This document shows positions 52,494 to 62,062 of a DNA stretch of 64,000 nt, piece after piece; position 1 is the first letter of the stretch, and every line of letters starts with the position of its first letter. Source of the stretch: Bacteroides bouchesdurhonensis (GTDB lineage: Bacteria; Bacteroidota; Bacteroidia; Bacteroidales; Bacteroidaceae). The notes beneath the pieces were generated by a model that had not been told where the DNA came from, ran no database searches, and saw only the letters and a list, made by a program, of their open reading frames with translations. The DNA lies in the NCBI RefSeq assembly GCF_900155865.1, contig NZ_LT707006.1, positions 3,512,577 through 3,576,576 on the forward strand, in the 5' to 3' direction. Position numbers and translations under genes: made by a program.

Positions 52494-54030
52494 CTCCGTA
52501 CCGCAATTTACGTACATCCACACGCGCCCATGCAATTTCTTTACGTATAGTGGATACGTATCGATCGATTTCTTTTTTATCTTCTTCTGTCACAAACATA
52601 TTCTCCCGCAAACCTTTCACTTGCTTATCTATTTTCTTATTAACGATCTCCAGTTCTGTCTCATAATCTCTATCTGTTACAGACAGATTTCCCAGCCACA
52701 ACTGTTGTTGCTCCCCTCTATTAAGTCTTCTCATGGGAAAACGTACACCATTAATATACAGATGTCTACTATCTCTGAACAACGAAACCCGCTCAGCATT
52801 TTGTTCGTCAGGAACACTCGAAAAAGCACGAATAATTGTTCGTTTCGGATGTAAAGGATCGGTGTACATCACTCCTACCGTTGGCGTATCTTTTGTACTA
52901 TACTCTTTCATATTTTTATAATCCACAATAAAAATATAGGTATTACCTGTACCATGATTTTCCACCTGATAATAGAAATGATCTATTATCAACAAATCGT
53001 CATCCCGACGATCTCCTTTTTGTCTGGCCTTCTCTAATGCTTCACGTACACGGCTTACCTTCAAATCTGATTTAAGAGATAAAGTAATAGACGAAAGTTC
53101 CTTCATATAAGAGACAAACAATGCACGAATCACAATTTGACGGATATTTGCATATTCGTCCGGCTCATTCCACAAACAATGATAAATAGGTAAAATGTCA
53201 GTCGTGCGAACTTCGGAACATCCATGTACAAAAGCGGAGGTCTTTAACAAACGAACAATATTTTTCCAGCGACGATCACTTATATACACATTGCGGTGAA
53301 TTTCGGAAGCTTCTATTTCAACTTTACCTAAACATTTACGAATCTCAGTAATACATGACAAAACCTCAGCAGGAACAGTTATCCGGCGTATTTCTTGTTG
53401 CCACTCCGCATATTCTTCGTCTGAAATCTGCCATTGACATTTCCAATCTTCTAATTCGGCATTATCATCCAATAACATCTTATAAAATGTATCTTCCTGC
53501 TTTATACAGGTACAAATCACACGAAGCAAAAAACGATCCCACAAAGCCTCCAAACCTTCGCCCTTCGAAGGCAACTCATTGCTGGCGGCAACCAATAATT
53601 TTAAAGGCAACTTTAATTCTGAATCTCCATTCCTAAACAACTTTTCATTGATTACTGTCAATAAAGTATTTTGAATAGCCGGACCCGCTTTCCATATTTC
53701 GTCCAAGAATACCACATCAGCCACAGGCAAATATCCTTCGACAATCCGTTCATACTTATCCGACTCTTTCAACCGGCTAATACTTACCGGACCAAAGATT
53801 TCATCAGGAGTAGAAAAGCGAGACATCAAATACTCAAAAGCTTTCGCATTGACAAAAGCTCTTTTCAACCGTCGTGCTACCATTGATTTAGCGACTCCCG
53901 GAGGGCCTAACAGCAAAATACTTTCACCGGCTAAAGCAGCCAACAAGGACAAGTTTATTTCTGTTTCCTTTTCGTAGACTCCCCGGTTCATTTCAGCCAA
54001 TAATAACTGTATACGTTCTCTTATTTCCAT
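52486..54030 (-). CDS. ravA: RavA-like MoxR AAA+ ATPase
   Basis: A 514-aa ATPase. AAA+ module in the first 300 residues: Walker A LLLGPPGVAKSM, Walker B VVFLDEIWKA, sensor VAASNELPSKGEGLEALWDRFLLR. A C-terminal LARA-like beta part follows (YSTKDTPTVGVMYTDPLHPKR) and then helices. It is the partner of the overlapping ViaA-type gene. The 377 bases upstream of it hold no other gene. Confidence 0.85.
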   Translation of the reverse strand: MEIRERIQLLLAEMNRGVYEKETEINLSLLAALAGESILLLGPPGVAKSMVARRLKRAFVNAKAFEYLMSRFSTPDEIFGPVSISRLKESDKYERIVEGYLPVADVVFLDEIWKAGPAIQNTLLTVINEKLFRNGDSELKLPLKLLVAASNELPSKGEGLEALWDRFLLRVICTCIKQEDTFYKMLLDDNAELEDWKCQWQISDEEYAEWQQEIRRITVPAEVLSCITEIRKCLGKVEIEASEIHRNVYISDRRWKNIVRLLKTSAFVHGCSEVRTTDILPIYHCLWNEPDEYANIRQIVIRALFVSYMKELSSITLSLKSDLKVSRVREALEKARQKGDRRDDDLLIIDHFYYQVENHGTGNTYIFIVDYKNMKEYSTKDTPTVGVMYTDPLHPKRTIIRAFSSVPDEQNAERVSLFRDSRHLYINGVRFPMRRLNRGEQQQLWLGNLSVTDRDYETELEIVNKKIDKQVKGLRENMFVTEEDKKEIDRYVSTIRKEIAWARVDVRKLRYGDE

Positions 54031-54407
54031 TTCCTCACGTACTAAAATCTAAATTTGCATCAAAGATAATAAAAAGCATATTTATAGCGAGCATTACATA
54101 AAATCTATTAGGTCAAAATAAAAATGTCTTCAAAAAAATCGATATTCCATTCACTTTTTCATTTATTTTATCTCAAACATTACACACTATTAGAAAAAAA
54201 AGAATATCTTTGCAAACTAGAAAAATAACCATATCTACCAGAAACGAAAGCACTAATACAATGGAAAAGAAAGGACCTTAAATTTTTAGCAGTTATTAGA
54301 AGGATATAGTGAACACTTTATTTTACTCCTTCACCGGTATTATGGATAACACATATTATCCTAATCTTATAATCATACCTATGTTAGCCAATATTAATAT
54401 TAATACG
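54031..54407. other. Intergenic region between ravA and sugar isomerase operon
   Basis: AT-rich. It contains a -7 box TATCTTTG (54205-54212, plus strand) with no good -33 box. From there a leader of about 190 bases would precede the first gene. No ORF with coding character is seen. Confidence 0.4.
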
Positions 54408-55292
54408 ATGAATAAACGATTTAACTTATTATTGTTAGCCATCTTAATTCCCCTTTGCGGAATAAAAGCAGAGAATAAAATCACTATAGGTGTTATTCAA
54501 TATGATTGGAGTGATATTGATAAAAGTTTCAAAGAACTACATGATTCCGGATTTGGATCCTGCCAACTCCAATACAGCCAGAAAATGGATAAAAACTTCG
54601 CTGAGAAACTGAAAGCTGCCTCTAAAAAACATCAGATTAAAGTAACAACAGTAGTTTCGGTTCCCGGACATTGTGTATGGAATTTCAAGGAAGGTCCCTC
54701 AACAATCGGTTTAGTTCCTGAAAATGGGCGTGAAGAGAAACTAGCAGTTTATCGCAAAATGATTGATTTTTGCGTAATGGCAGACATACCGGCCATGCAC
54801 TCTCATTTTGGATTTATCCCGGAAGATTTGGCTTCTGAGCAATACAAAAGTTTTATTGAAGTAATGAAAGGATTGGCAAATTACGCAAAAGAACGTAATG
54901 TCATGATCTATTTTGAAACAGGACAGGAAACCCCCATCACATTGATTCGTGCGATTAAAGACATAGGTACAGGAAATCTCTTTATCAATTGCGACCTGGC
55001 TAATTTATTAATGTACGGAAAAGCAAATTCACTTGACGCTGTAAAATTATTCGGTAGTTTGATTAAAGAATTTCATGCAAAGGACGGAAAATATCCTGAT
55101 CCGAATAATCCTTATGTATTAGGCAAAGAAGTAAATATACCCGAAGGAGATGTCAATTTTCCAGCCGTCATTGAAGAATTGAAAAGACAAAACTTTCAAG
55201 GATCTTTAACCATTGAGTGTGAGTTAGGAGATAGCAATCGAGATTATGTAATCAAGACTCGTAAATATTTGCAGGAATTATTAGATAAATAA
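54408..55292 (+). CDS. Exported sugar phosphate isomerase/epimerase-like TIM-barrel protein
   Basis: The start is at 54408 (MNKRFNLLLLAILIPLCGIKA, signal peptide; 294 aa). It belongs to the AP-endonuclease-2/xylose-isomerase-like superfamily: FGSCQLQYSQ, PAMHSHFGF (metal His), IYFETGQE (Glu), NCDLANL, EFHAKDGKY, and SLTIECELGD at the end. Being exported, it acts in the periplasm. With an oxidoreductase and a DUF1080 protein in the same operon it probably isomerises or epimerises keto-sugars; the substrate is unknown. Confidence 0.8.
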   Translation: MNKRFNLLLLAILIPLCGIKAENKITIGVIQYDWSDIDKSFKELHDSGFGSCQLQYSQKMDKNFAEKLKAASKKHQIKVTTVVSVPGHCVWNFKEGPSTIGLVPENGREEKLAVYRKMIDFCVMADIPAMHSHFGFIPEDLASEQYKSFIEVMKGLANYAKERNVMIYFETGQETPITLIRAIKDIGTGNLFINCDLANLLMYGKANSLDAVKLFGSLIKEFHAKDGKYPDPNNPYVLGKEVNIPEGDVNFPAVIEELKRQNFQGSLTIECELGDSNRDYVIKTRKYLQELLDK

Positions 55293-55311
55293 TCATATAA
55301 ATTTTATTACT

Positions 55312-56568
55312 ATGGGAATGGACAGAAGAAACTTTTTAAAAACTGTCGGAGGACTAGCTCTTTTTACAATTGTGCCACGTCACGTATTGGGACATGGTTA
55401 TATTGCTCCAAGTGATCAATTGACCAAAGGTATTATTGGCGTTGGAGGCATGGGTAGAGGCCATGTAAACTATGAAGGTACACGCTTGGTTGCCGTATGT
55501 GATGTTGACAAAAAGCATCTTGAACTAGGTAAAAAATTAGTAAAAGATCAGATTGCTGCTTATCATGATTTTCGTGATTTGATCTTAGACCCCAATGTGG
55601 ATATTGTTCACATTGCAACTCCTCCTCATTGGCATGGTATCATGTCAGTAGAAGCTGCAAAAGCCGGAAAAGATATTTGGTGTGAGAAACCAATGACACG
55701 TACGATCGGTGAGGGTAAACGTGTAATGGAAGCAGTACAACAATATGGACGTATGTTCCGTCTGAACACTTGGTTCCGTTTCAAAGATCCTTTCTACGGA
55801 TTGGGAACACCGGTGAAACCTTTAAAGAAATTAGTGCAGAGCGGCATGTTAGGATGGCCGTTGAAAGTGACAATCAGCAAGCATACAGGTTTTGACTGGA
55901 AATTCTACTGGGTAGGTAAAGAATATCTAGAACCCCAACAGATACCAGCTGAACTGGATTATGATATGTGGCTGGGCCCGGCTCCTTATAAGCCTTACAA
56001 TGCTCACCGCGTTCATCAGAATTTCCGCGGATATTGGGATTACGATAGTGGTGGTTTGGGTGATATGGGACAACACTATATCGACCCTGTACAATATATA
56101 TTAGGTAAAGATGACACCAGCCCGGTGAAAGTAGAAGTAGATGCTCCTCAACAACATCCGGATGCAGTCGGAGTTTGGCGTTCTATTACTTACACTTATG
56201 CCGATGGTTGTCAGATTGTACTATGGGGTGGAGACTATGGTGATCCGAATACTCCTTATATTGCAGGTCCTAAAGGTAATGTATATAAGAATTTCGTATG
56301 TGACATACCTGATTGGGAAAAGAAATTGGCTGATTATCCGGAACCCGAGCCACAGATTTCAACTTTCATCGAGAGTGTTAAATCCCGTCAGCCATTTGCA
56401 TTGAACGAACAAAACGGATTCCGTTCGGCAACCATAGTCAATATGGGAGCTGCTGCTCTTCGCCTAAACAGAACGTTAAACTTTGATCCTGTAAAACTTG
56501 AGTTTGTGGATGACGAAGCAGCTAACCGTTTGTTGGATCAGCCGTCGAGAGCACCGTGGAATATTTAG
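55312..56568 (+). CDS. Gfo/Idh/MocA family oxidoreductase with Tat-type signal
   Basis: A 418-aa NAD(P)-dependent sugar oxidoreductase. The N-terminus MGMDRRNFLKTVGGLALF has a twin-arginine motif, so it is exported folded with its cofactor. The Rossmann part shows GIIGVGGMGRGHV, VAVCDVD and the family lysine in WCEKPMTRTIGEG. The C-terminal beta part holds DMGQHYIDPVQYIL, in which His and Asp line the active site. Family members such as those in Bacteroides 3-keto-glycoside pathways oxidise sugars at C3. Its end overlaps the frame region of the next gene. Confidence 0.85.
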   Translation: MGMDRRNFLKTVGGLALFTIVPRHVLGHGYIAPSDQLTKGIIGVGGMGRGHVNYEGTRLVAVCDVDKKHLELGKKLVKDQIAAYHDFRDLILDPNVDIVHIATPPHWHGIMSVEAAKAGKDIWCEKPMTRTIGEGKRVMEAVQQYGRMFRLNTWFRFKDPFYGLGTPVKPLKKLVQSGMLGWPLKVTISKHTGFDWKFYWVGKEYLEPQQIPAELDYDMWLGPAPYKPYNAHRVHQNFRGYWDYDSGGLGDMGQHYIDPVQYILGKDDTSPVKVEVDAPQQHPDAVGVWRSITYTYADGCQIVLWGGDYGDPNTPYIAGPKGNVYKNFVCDIPDWEKKLADYPEPEPQISTFIESVKSRQPFALNEQNGFRSATIVNMGAAALRLNRTLNFDPVKLEFVDDEAANRLLDQPSRAPWNI

Positions 56569-56591
56569 TTCATTCAAAAAATCGAAAACAC

Positions 56592-59500
56592 ATGAAGAAA
56601 GTATATATATCAATAGCAACTTTGTTATTATGCGGAAGCATGCTAATGGCACAATCGCCCGCCAATCGTACGGCAAAAACAACCGTAGCTGATGTGTTGG
56701 TCCAAATGCCGGCAGCTAAACAAGCAGAGTACAATAAATTAATTAAAGAGCTGAGTTCTACAGGTGAAGAGGGCGTTTTGATGTTAATAGACAGAATCAA
56801 TCCGCCGGGCAAAGGTAGCAACTCAAATGTAGATTATGCCTTAAGTGGTTTGAGCCATTATGTGATGGCGAAAGGGAACGAAAATGCACGTCTGACCATC
56901 GCTAATGCTTATCTGAAAGCTTTGGATAAAGTAAGTGAACGTGAGACAAAAGCTTTCATCATTCGCCAACTTCAAATTTTAGGAAAAGACGAATGTGTGG
57001 ATGTTCTTGCCACTTATCTCAATGATGAATCTTTAAGTAGCCCTGCCGCTTGTGCACTGGCTTCTATCTGCACCCCTAAAGCAGGAGAAATTCTGACTGC
57101 TGCTTTAAAAAGCCGCAGCGGTTCACCAAAAACGCAAAAGAATATTATTCAGGCAATTGGAGATGTGCAGGTAACAGAGGCAGAAGATCTTCTACTTACA
57201 TTGTTAGAAACTTCCAACCCGGAAATACAAACTGAATTATTGTATGCATTAAGCCAGATAGGAAGTCTGAAATCATTGGATGCATTGGCAAATGCCGCAG
57301 CAAAAGATGGATATACAATGACTAAAGAAGGAGCTAACGAGGCTTATATTATATTATTGAACCGTCTGATCGAGCAAGGACATCTGAAAGAGGTAACGAA
57401 AGCTGCCCAAAAGCTACAAAAAAATGCAGCTAAAGCAGGAAAGGAACAAACAAGCGAAGCAGCACTACAGGCTCTCCTACACGCCGAATTAGCCAAAGGA
57501 CAGGGCGACAATGCAAGTGCTACCAAGTTAATTCTGACTGCAATGAAGAGTCCAAGCAGGAATTATAGGAATGCTGCTTTAAATTACGCTTCCCATTATG
57601 CAGATAAGGATTTATATATAGCCCTGGCAAAACTAATGGAAAAAGCGAAACCTGAATTGAAAGTAGATATTCTGAGCTGGATAGGACGTGAAGCAAAAAA
57701 AACATCCAAGCATGATATCATCCAGAATCTAGAAGTACGTTCCGGGCTTCCTCTCCAACAAGCATTATTGAAACAAGTAGATAATGCAGACTTTGATGTG
57801 AAACAAGCTGCTGTATGGACATTAGTTAAAATGGGTGATCCTTCAAGTATTCCGTCTATTGCAGCATTATTGAAGGATAACGACAAGCAAATCGTACTAT
57901 TGGGACAAGATGCTTTAGTTGCTTTCCCTGGAAATATTAATGACGCAGTAGCAGAAGCTATCCCCTCTTCCACCGATGCCGGTAAAATTGCCGGAATTGA
58001 ATTATTGTCTATGCGTAAAGCTGCCAATAACTTAAACACAGTATTAGAACAAATACAATCCGGCTCTCCCGAAGTTAAGAAAGTAGCTTATGCGACACTG
58101 AAAGATGTGGTAAGCAACAAAGACATTGACACCATGTGTAAAATGTTGGAAAGTGCCGATGCACAAACAGTTCCTGCTATGCAGCGTGCTGTGATTTCTG
58201 CAATTTCCTCATTGCCGGCAAAGGAACAAGTTAAAATTGTGAATAGCCGTATGTCACAAGCCGGCGATAAACAATATCTTTACTATCTGGTACTATCTTC
58301 TACCGGTCAGTCGGAAGTGTTGGCAACCATTGTGAAAGGTTTCCACTCTAATACCGGAGTTAAAAAAGATGCTGCTTTTGAAGCTCTTTTAAATTGGAAA
58401 GACAACCAAGTAGCTGATGAGTTATATAACATCTGTAAGCAGAGTCCATCTTCCAAATTCTTCGAACCGGGACTTAAAACTTACATAAAATTAGTATCTA
58501 ATCCTGCATTCACAGGTGAAAGACGCTTGTTAAGCCTACGCAAGGCAATGGAAATTGCTCAGACAGATGCTCAGAAAAAATCAATCCTGCAACAGATTGA
58601 AAAGACTGATACATTCCTTGGAATGCTATATGCCGGCGAATTCCTTGATCAGAAACCTGTACAGCAAGCAGCAGCCAATGCTGTCATGAATATTGCGTTA
58701 GGTAATAAACAATATATAGGAACCAATGTCCGCGATTTACTAAATAAAGTATTGGAAGTATTGGACAATCCGGACGCACGTTATCAAAAAGAGGCTATCA
58801 AGAAGCATTTAGCTGAAATGCCTCAAGGCGAAGGTTTCGTATCCATCTTCAATGGCAAAGATCTGACCGGTTGGAAAGGGTTGGTAGAAAATCCAATTGT
58901 CCGGGCTAAAATGAAACCTGCACAGTTGGCACAAGCCCAGAAAAAAGCCGATGAAGCGATGCGCAGAGACTGGAAAGTAGAAAATGGGCTATTAGCATAC
59001 GTAGGCAAAGGCTTTGATAATCTGTGTACAGAAAAACAATACGGTGACTTTGAAATGTACGTAGACTGGATGCTTGATCCGGCAGGTCCCGAAGCAGATG
59101 CCGGCATTTATTTGCGTGGTACTCCTCAAGTACAAATCTGGGATACTGCCCGTACGAATGTAGGTGCACAAGTAGGTTCCGGTGGCTTGTATAACAATCA
59201 GGTGAACATGAGCAAACCATCAAAAGTTGCAGATAATAAGCTGGGTGAATGGAACAGTTTCTATATTAAGATGGTGGGTGACCGTGTAACAGTAGTTCTA
59301 AATGGAGAAAAAGTAGTGGACGATGTAATCCTCGAAAACTACTGGGATCGTAAATCACCAATTTTCCCAATAGAGCAAATTGAATTACAAGCACATGGCA
59401 GCAAGGTATATTACCGCAACATATATGTAAAAGAGTTGGAACGTAAAGAACCATTCAAACTTTCTGCAGAGGAAGTAAAAGAAGGTTTCAAGATATTATT

Positions 59501-60068
59501 TGACGGTACCAATATGCATGAATGGACCGGTAATACGGTAGACTATACATTGGAGGATAATTGTATTTCTCTGAACCCAAGCAAAAGCTTCGGTGGTAAC
59601 CTGTATACAAAGGATGAATATGACAACTTTGTCTTCCGCTTCGAATTCCAATTGACTCCAGGTGCAAACAATGGCGTCGGTATACGTACCCCAATGAAAG
59701 GAGACGCAGCTTATGTGGGAATGGAAATTCAGATACTGGATTGCGAACATCCTATCTATAAGGACATCACTCCTTTACAACATCATGGCTCTGTATATGG
59801 TATTATTCCGGCAAAGCCTGACCATCGTGATATATTCAAACCCGTCGGCGAATGGAATGTGGAAGAAATTGTAGCGAACGGCGACAATATCCGCGTAACA
59901 GTGAATGGTGTTGTTATCACAGAAGGTAATATTCGCGAAGCTACTAAGAACGGTACGGCCGATCATAAGAAACATCCGGGACTATTCAACAAAAAAGGAC
60001 ATATCGGTTTCTTAGGGCATGGTTCTCCGGTCAAATTCCGGAACATCCGTATTAAAGAGTTGAAATAA
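56592..60068 (+). CDS. HEAT-repeat protein with two DUF1080 (3-keto-glycoside hydrolase) domains
   Basis: The start is at 56592 (MKKVYISIATLLLCGSMLMAQ, signal peptide; 1158 aa). Residues about 30-720 are helical HEAT-type repeats (for example AVWTLVKMGDPSSIPSIAALLKDND). Two DUF1080/3-keto-disaccharide hydrolase domains follow. The first, about 755-955, begins FVSIFNGKDLTGWKG and has DAGIYLRGTPQVQIWD. The second, about 965-1158, begins FKILFDGTNMHEWTGN and has NNGVGIRTPM and MEIQILD. Both have the concanavalin-like fold. Known: DUF1080 proteins cleave 3-keto-glycosides by elimination. The repeats may serve to hold the partners. Confidence 0.85.
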   Translation: MKKVYISIATLLLCGSMLMAQSPANRTAKTTVADVLVQMPAAKQAEYNKLIKELSSTGEEGVLMLIDRINPPGKGSNSNVDYALSGLSHYVMAKGNENARLTIANAYLKALDKVSERETKAFIIRQLQILGKDECVDVLATYLNDESLSSPAACALASICTPKAGEILTAALKSRSGSPKTQKNIIQAIGDVQVTEAEDLLLTLLETSNPEIQTELLYALSQIGSLKSLDALANAAAKDGYTMTKEGANEAYIILLNRLIEQGHLKEVTKAAQKLQKNAAKAGKEQTSEAALQALLHAELAKGQGDNASATKLILTAMKSPSRNYRNAALNYASHYADKDLYIALAKLMEKAKPELKVDILSWIGREAKKTSKHDIIQNLEVRSGLPLQQALLKQVDNADFDVKQAAVWTLVKMGDPSSIPSIAALLKDNDKQIVLLGQDALVAFPGNINDAVAEAIPSSTDAGKIAGIELLSMRKAANNLNTVLEQIQSGSPEVKKVAYATLKDVVSNKDIDTMCKMLESADAQTVPAMQRAVISAISSLPAKEQVKIVNSRMSQAGDKQYLYYLVLSSTGQSEVLATIVKGFHSNTGVKKDAAFEALLNWKDNQVADELYNICKQSPSSKFFEPGLKTYIKLVSNPAFTGERRLLSLRKAMEIAQTDAQKKSILQQIEKTDTFLGMLYAGEFLDQKPVQQAAANAVMNIALGNKQYIGTNVRDLLNKVLEVLDNPDARYQKEAIKKHLAEMPQGEGFVSIFNGKDLTGWKGLVENPIVRAKMKPAQLAQAQKKADEAMRRDWKVENGLLAYVGKGFDNLCTEKQYGDFEMYVDWMLDPAGPEADAGIYLRGTPQVQIWDTARTNVGAQVGSGGLYNNQVNMSKPSKVADNKLGEWNSFYIKMVGDRVTVVLNGEKVVDDVILENYWDRKSPIFPIEQIELQAHGSKVYYRNIYVKELERKEPFKLSAEEVKEGFKILFDGTNMHEWTGNTVDYTLEDNCISLNPSKSFGGNLYTKDEYDNFVFRFEFQLTPGANNGVGIRTPMKGDAAYVGMEIQILDCEHPIYKDITPLQHHGSVYGIIPAKPDHRDIFKPVGEWNVEEIVANGDNIRVTVNGVVITEGNIREATKNGTADHKKHPGLFNKKGHIGFLGHGSPVKFRNIRIKELK

Positions 60069-60095
60069 ACATTCTTTTTATTCCAGTTCAGTTGT

Positions 60096-60125
60096 GCAGC
60101 ATAAGCATCCGTTTGCTTATGCTGC
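60096..60125 (+). terminator. Terminator after DUF1080 gene
   Basis: GCAGCATAAGCA (60096-60107) pairs perfectly with TGCTTATGCTGC (60114-60125), followed by ATTTTATTT. Confidence 0.85.
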
Positions 60126-60170
60126 ATTTTATTTCCATAAAAAACAAAAGGGTGCAAATTTCCAAGTTTA

Positions 60171-60204
60171 TTTGCCATCTTTATTCAAATAAAAGCTATC
60201 TTTG
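60171..60204 (+). promoter_or_regulatory. Promoter of TPR-Vor operon
   Basis: TTTG (60171-60174), 22-bp spacer (one more than usual), TATCTTTG (60197-60204). The start codon at 60232 lies about 21 bases after the expected transcription start. Confidence 0.65.
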
Positions 60205-60231
60205 CAAGTCAGAATCCCGAAATAAGAAAAA

Positions 60232-60513
60232 ATGGAGCAAATAGATATTTTAAAAGAGCTTATTAATCGGGGAGATGTGGATAAAGCAATCGAGCAATTG
60301 AATCAACTCCTCCAAGATATTCCTGTGGAACTCAAGAAAGACGCTCTTTACTATTTACTGGGAAATGCCTATCGAAAAAAGGGAGATTGGAAACAGGCTT
60401 TGGATAACTACCAACACGCCATCGATCTTAACCCCGACAGTCCTGCCGTACAAGCTCGAAAGATGGCAATAGATATCCTGAACTTCTATCACAAAGATAT
60501 GTACAATCAATAA
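60232..60513 (+). CDS. Small tetratricopeptide-repeat protein
   Basis: A 93-aa protein with two to three TPR helices (AIEQLNQLLQDIPVELKKDALYYLLGNAYRKKGDWKQALDNYQHAIDLNPDSPAVQ). It has no signal peptide. It is first in the operon of the 2-oxoacid:ferredoxin oxidoreductase, so it may serve assembly of the complex; no direct evidence. Confidence 0.8.
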   Translation: MEQIDILKELINRGDVDKAIEQLNQLLQDIPVELKKDALYYLLGNAYRKKGDWKQALDNYQHAIDLNPDSPAVQARKMAIDILNFYHKDMYNQ

Positions 60514-60547
60514 TCGAAATAAAGGTAACGTAATAAAGTTAAAGAAT

Positions 60548-60775
60548 ATGGCAAAAATCAAAGGAGCAATCGTAGTCGATACAGAGCGTTGCAAAGGGTG
60601 CAACCTATGTGTAGTAGCGTGTCCGCTCGATGTAATCTCCCTCAATAAAGAGGTGAATATGAAAGGCTATAACTATGCCTTCCAAGTGAAAGAAGATACC
60701 TGTAACGGCTGTAGTTCTTGTGCGACAGTTTGTCCGGACGGATGTATCTCAGTGTATAAAGTTAAATGTGAATAA
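60548..60775 (+). CDS. 2-oxoacid:ferredoxin oxidoreductase, 4Fe-4S (delta-type) subunit
   Basis: A 75-aa ferredoxin-like subunit with two CxxCxxCxxxC motifs (CKGCNLCVVACP and CNGCSSCATVCP), enough for two [4Fe-4S] clusters. It accepts electrons from the catalytic subunits and passes them to ferredoxin. The next gene starts 11 bases later. Confidence 0.9.
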   Translation: MAKIKGAIVVDTERCKGCNLCVVACPLDVISLNKEVNMKGYNYAFQVKEDTCNGCSSCATVCPDGCISVYKVKCE

Positions 60776-60786
60776 AAGAAACGAAT

Positions 60787-61869
60787 ATGGCAGAAGAAGT
60801 AGTATTAATGAAAGGTAACGAAGCCATTGCCCACGCAGCTATCCGTTGCGGTGCGGACGGGTACTTCGGTTATCCTATTACTCCCCAATCGGAAGTGTTG
60901 GAAACACTTGCCGAACTGAAACCTTGGGAAACAACTGGCATGGTAGTGCTCCAGGCAGAAAGTGAAGTAGCAGCTATCAATATGGTATATGGAGGTGCAG
61001 GAAGCGGAAAAATGGTTATGACCTCTTCATCCAGCCCGGGTGTAAGTTTGAAACAAGAAGGTATTTCTTATCTTGCGGGTGCGGAACTCCCCTGTTTGAT
61101 TGTAAACGTAATGCGTGGAGGTCCCGGTTTGGGAACGATCCAACCGAGTCAGGCTGACTATTTCCAGACTGTAAAAGGCGGTGGCCATGGTGACTATAAA
61201 TTAATCGCTTTTGCTCCGGCATCTGTACAAGAGATGGCAGATTTCGTTAGCTTGGGGTTTGAACTGGCATTCAAATACCGTAACCCGGCTATCATTCTTG
61301 CCGACGGAGTGATCGGACAAATGATGGAAAAAGTAGTTCTTCCTGCTCAAAAGCCACGCCGTACCGAAGCTGAGGTTATCGAACAATGTCCGTGGGCTTC
61401 TACCGGAAAGACAAAAGATCGGAAACCGAACATCATTACTTCTCTCGAACTGAAACCGGAAGCAATGGAGATCAACAATCTCCGTTTCCAGGCTAAATAT
61501 CGCGAAATTGAAGAGAACGAAGTGCGTTTTGAAGAAATCAACTGCGAAGATGCAGAATATCTGATTATTGCTTTTGGCTCAATGGCACGTATTGGTCAGA
61601 AAGCAATGGAAATTGCACGTGAAAAAGGAATTAAAGTAGGTATTTTACGTCCTATTACTTTATGGCCTTTCCCAACTAAGGCAATTGCAGCTTATGCCGA
61701 TAAAGTAAAAGGTATGCTCGTAACGGAACTGAATGCAGGACAGATGATTGAAGATGTCCGCTTGGCAGTAAACGGTAAGATCAACGTTGAACATTTCGGA
61801 CGTCTCGGCGGTATTGTTCCCGATCCGGACGAAATAGTAGAAGCACTGGTAGATAAACTAATCAAATAA
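60787..61869 (+). CDS. vorB: 2-oxoacid (3-methyl-2-oxobutanoate/2-oxoglutarate) ferredoxin oxidoreductase, alpha subunit
   Basis: A 360-aa alpha subunit of VorB/KorA type: CGADGYFGYPITPQSEVLE at the start, SSPGVSLKQEGISYLAGAELP, RGGPGLGTIQPSQADYFQ, and the C-terminal domain II IIAFGSMARIGQKAMEIAREKGIKVGILRPITLWPFP. With the beta subunit it carries out CoA-dependent decarboxylation of branched-chain 2-oxoacids or 2-oxoglutarate; sequence alone does not separate these. Confidence 0.9.
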   Translation: MAEEVVLMKGNEAIAHAAIRCGADGYFGYPITPQSEVLETLAELKPWETTGMVVLQAESEVAAINMVYGGAGSGKMVMTSSSSPGVSLKQEGISYLAGAELPCLIVNVMRGGPGLGTIQPSQADYFQTVKGGGHGDYKLIAFAPASVQEMADFVSLGFELAFKYRNPAIILADGVIGQMMEKVVLPAQKPRRTEAEVIEQCPWASTGKTKDRKPNIITSLELKPEAMEINNLRFQAKYREIEENEVRFEEINCEDAEYLIIAFGSMARIGQKAMEIAREKGIKVGILRPITLWPFPTKAIAAYADKVKGMLVTELNAGQMIEDVRLAVNGKINVEHFGRLGGIVPDPDEIVEALVDKLIK

Positions 61870-61876
61870 CGAAACG

Positions 61877-62050
61877 ATGAATCCCGATAAAATAAGAAAC
61901 GTACTAAACATCGTCTTTATTATTCTGGCTATAGCATCTGTAATCATCTACTTTGTAGCGAGAGACGACTTTAAATTATTTATCTACGTATGCGGTACTG
62001 CTGTGTTCGTTAAGATAATGGAGTTTTTTATACGGTTCACCAACAGATAA
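61877..62050 (+). CDS. Small membrane protein in Vor/Kor operon (57 aa)
   Basis: ATG at 61877, stop at 62048-62050, inside the gap between alpha and beta subunit genes, 7 bases after one and 12 before the next. The product begins MNPDKIRNVLNIVFIILAIA. It has two predicted membrane helices (about 9-27 and 33-52), a charged turn (ARDDFK) and a basic end (RFTNR). The tight operon fit and clear hydrophobic pattern make it very likely real. It could anchor the soluble enzyme at the membrane; not recognised as a named family. Confidence 0.75.
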   Translation: MNPDKIRNVLNIVFIILAIASVIIYFVARDDFKLFIYVCGTAVFVKIMEFFIRFTNR

Positions 62051-62062
62051 GAAGAAGAAGTT

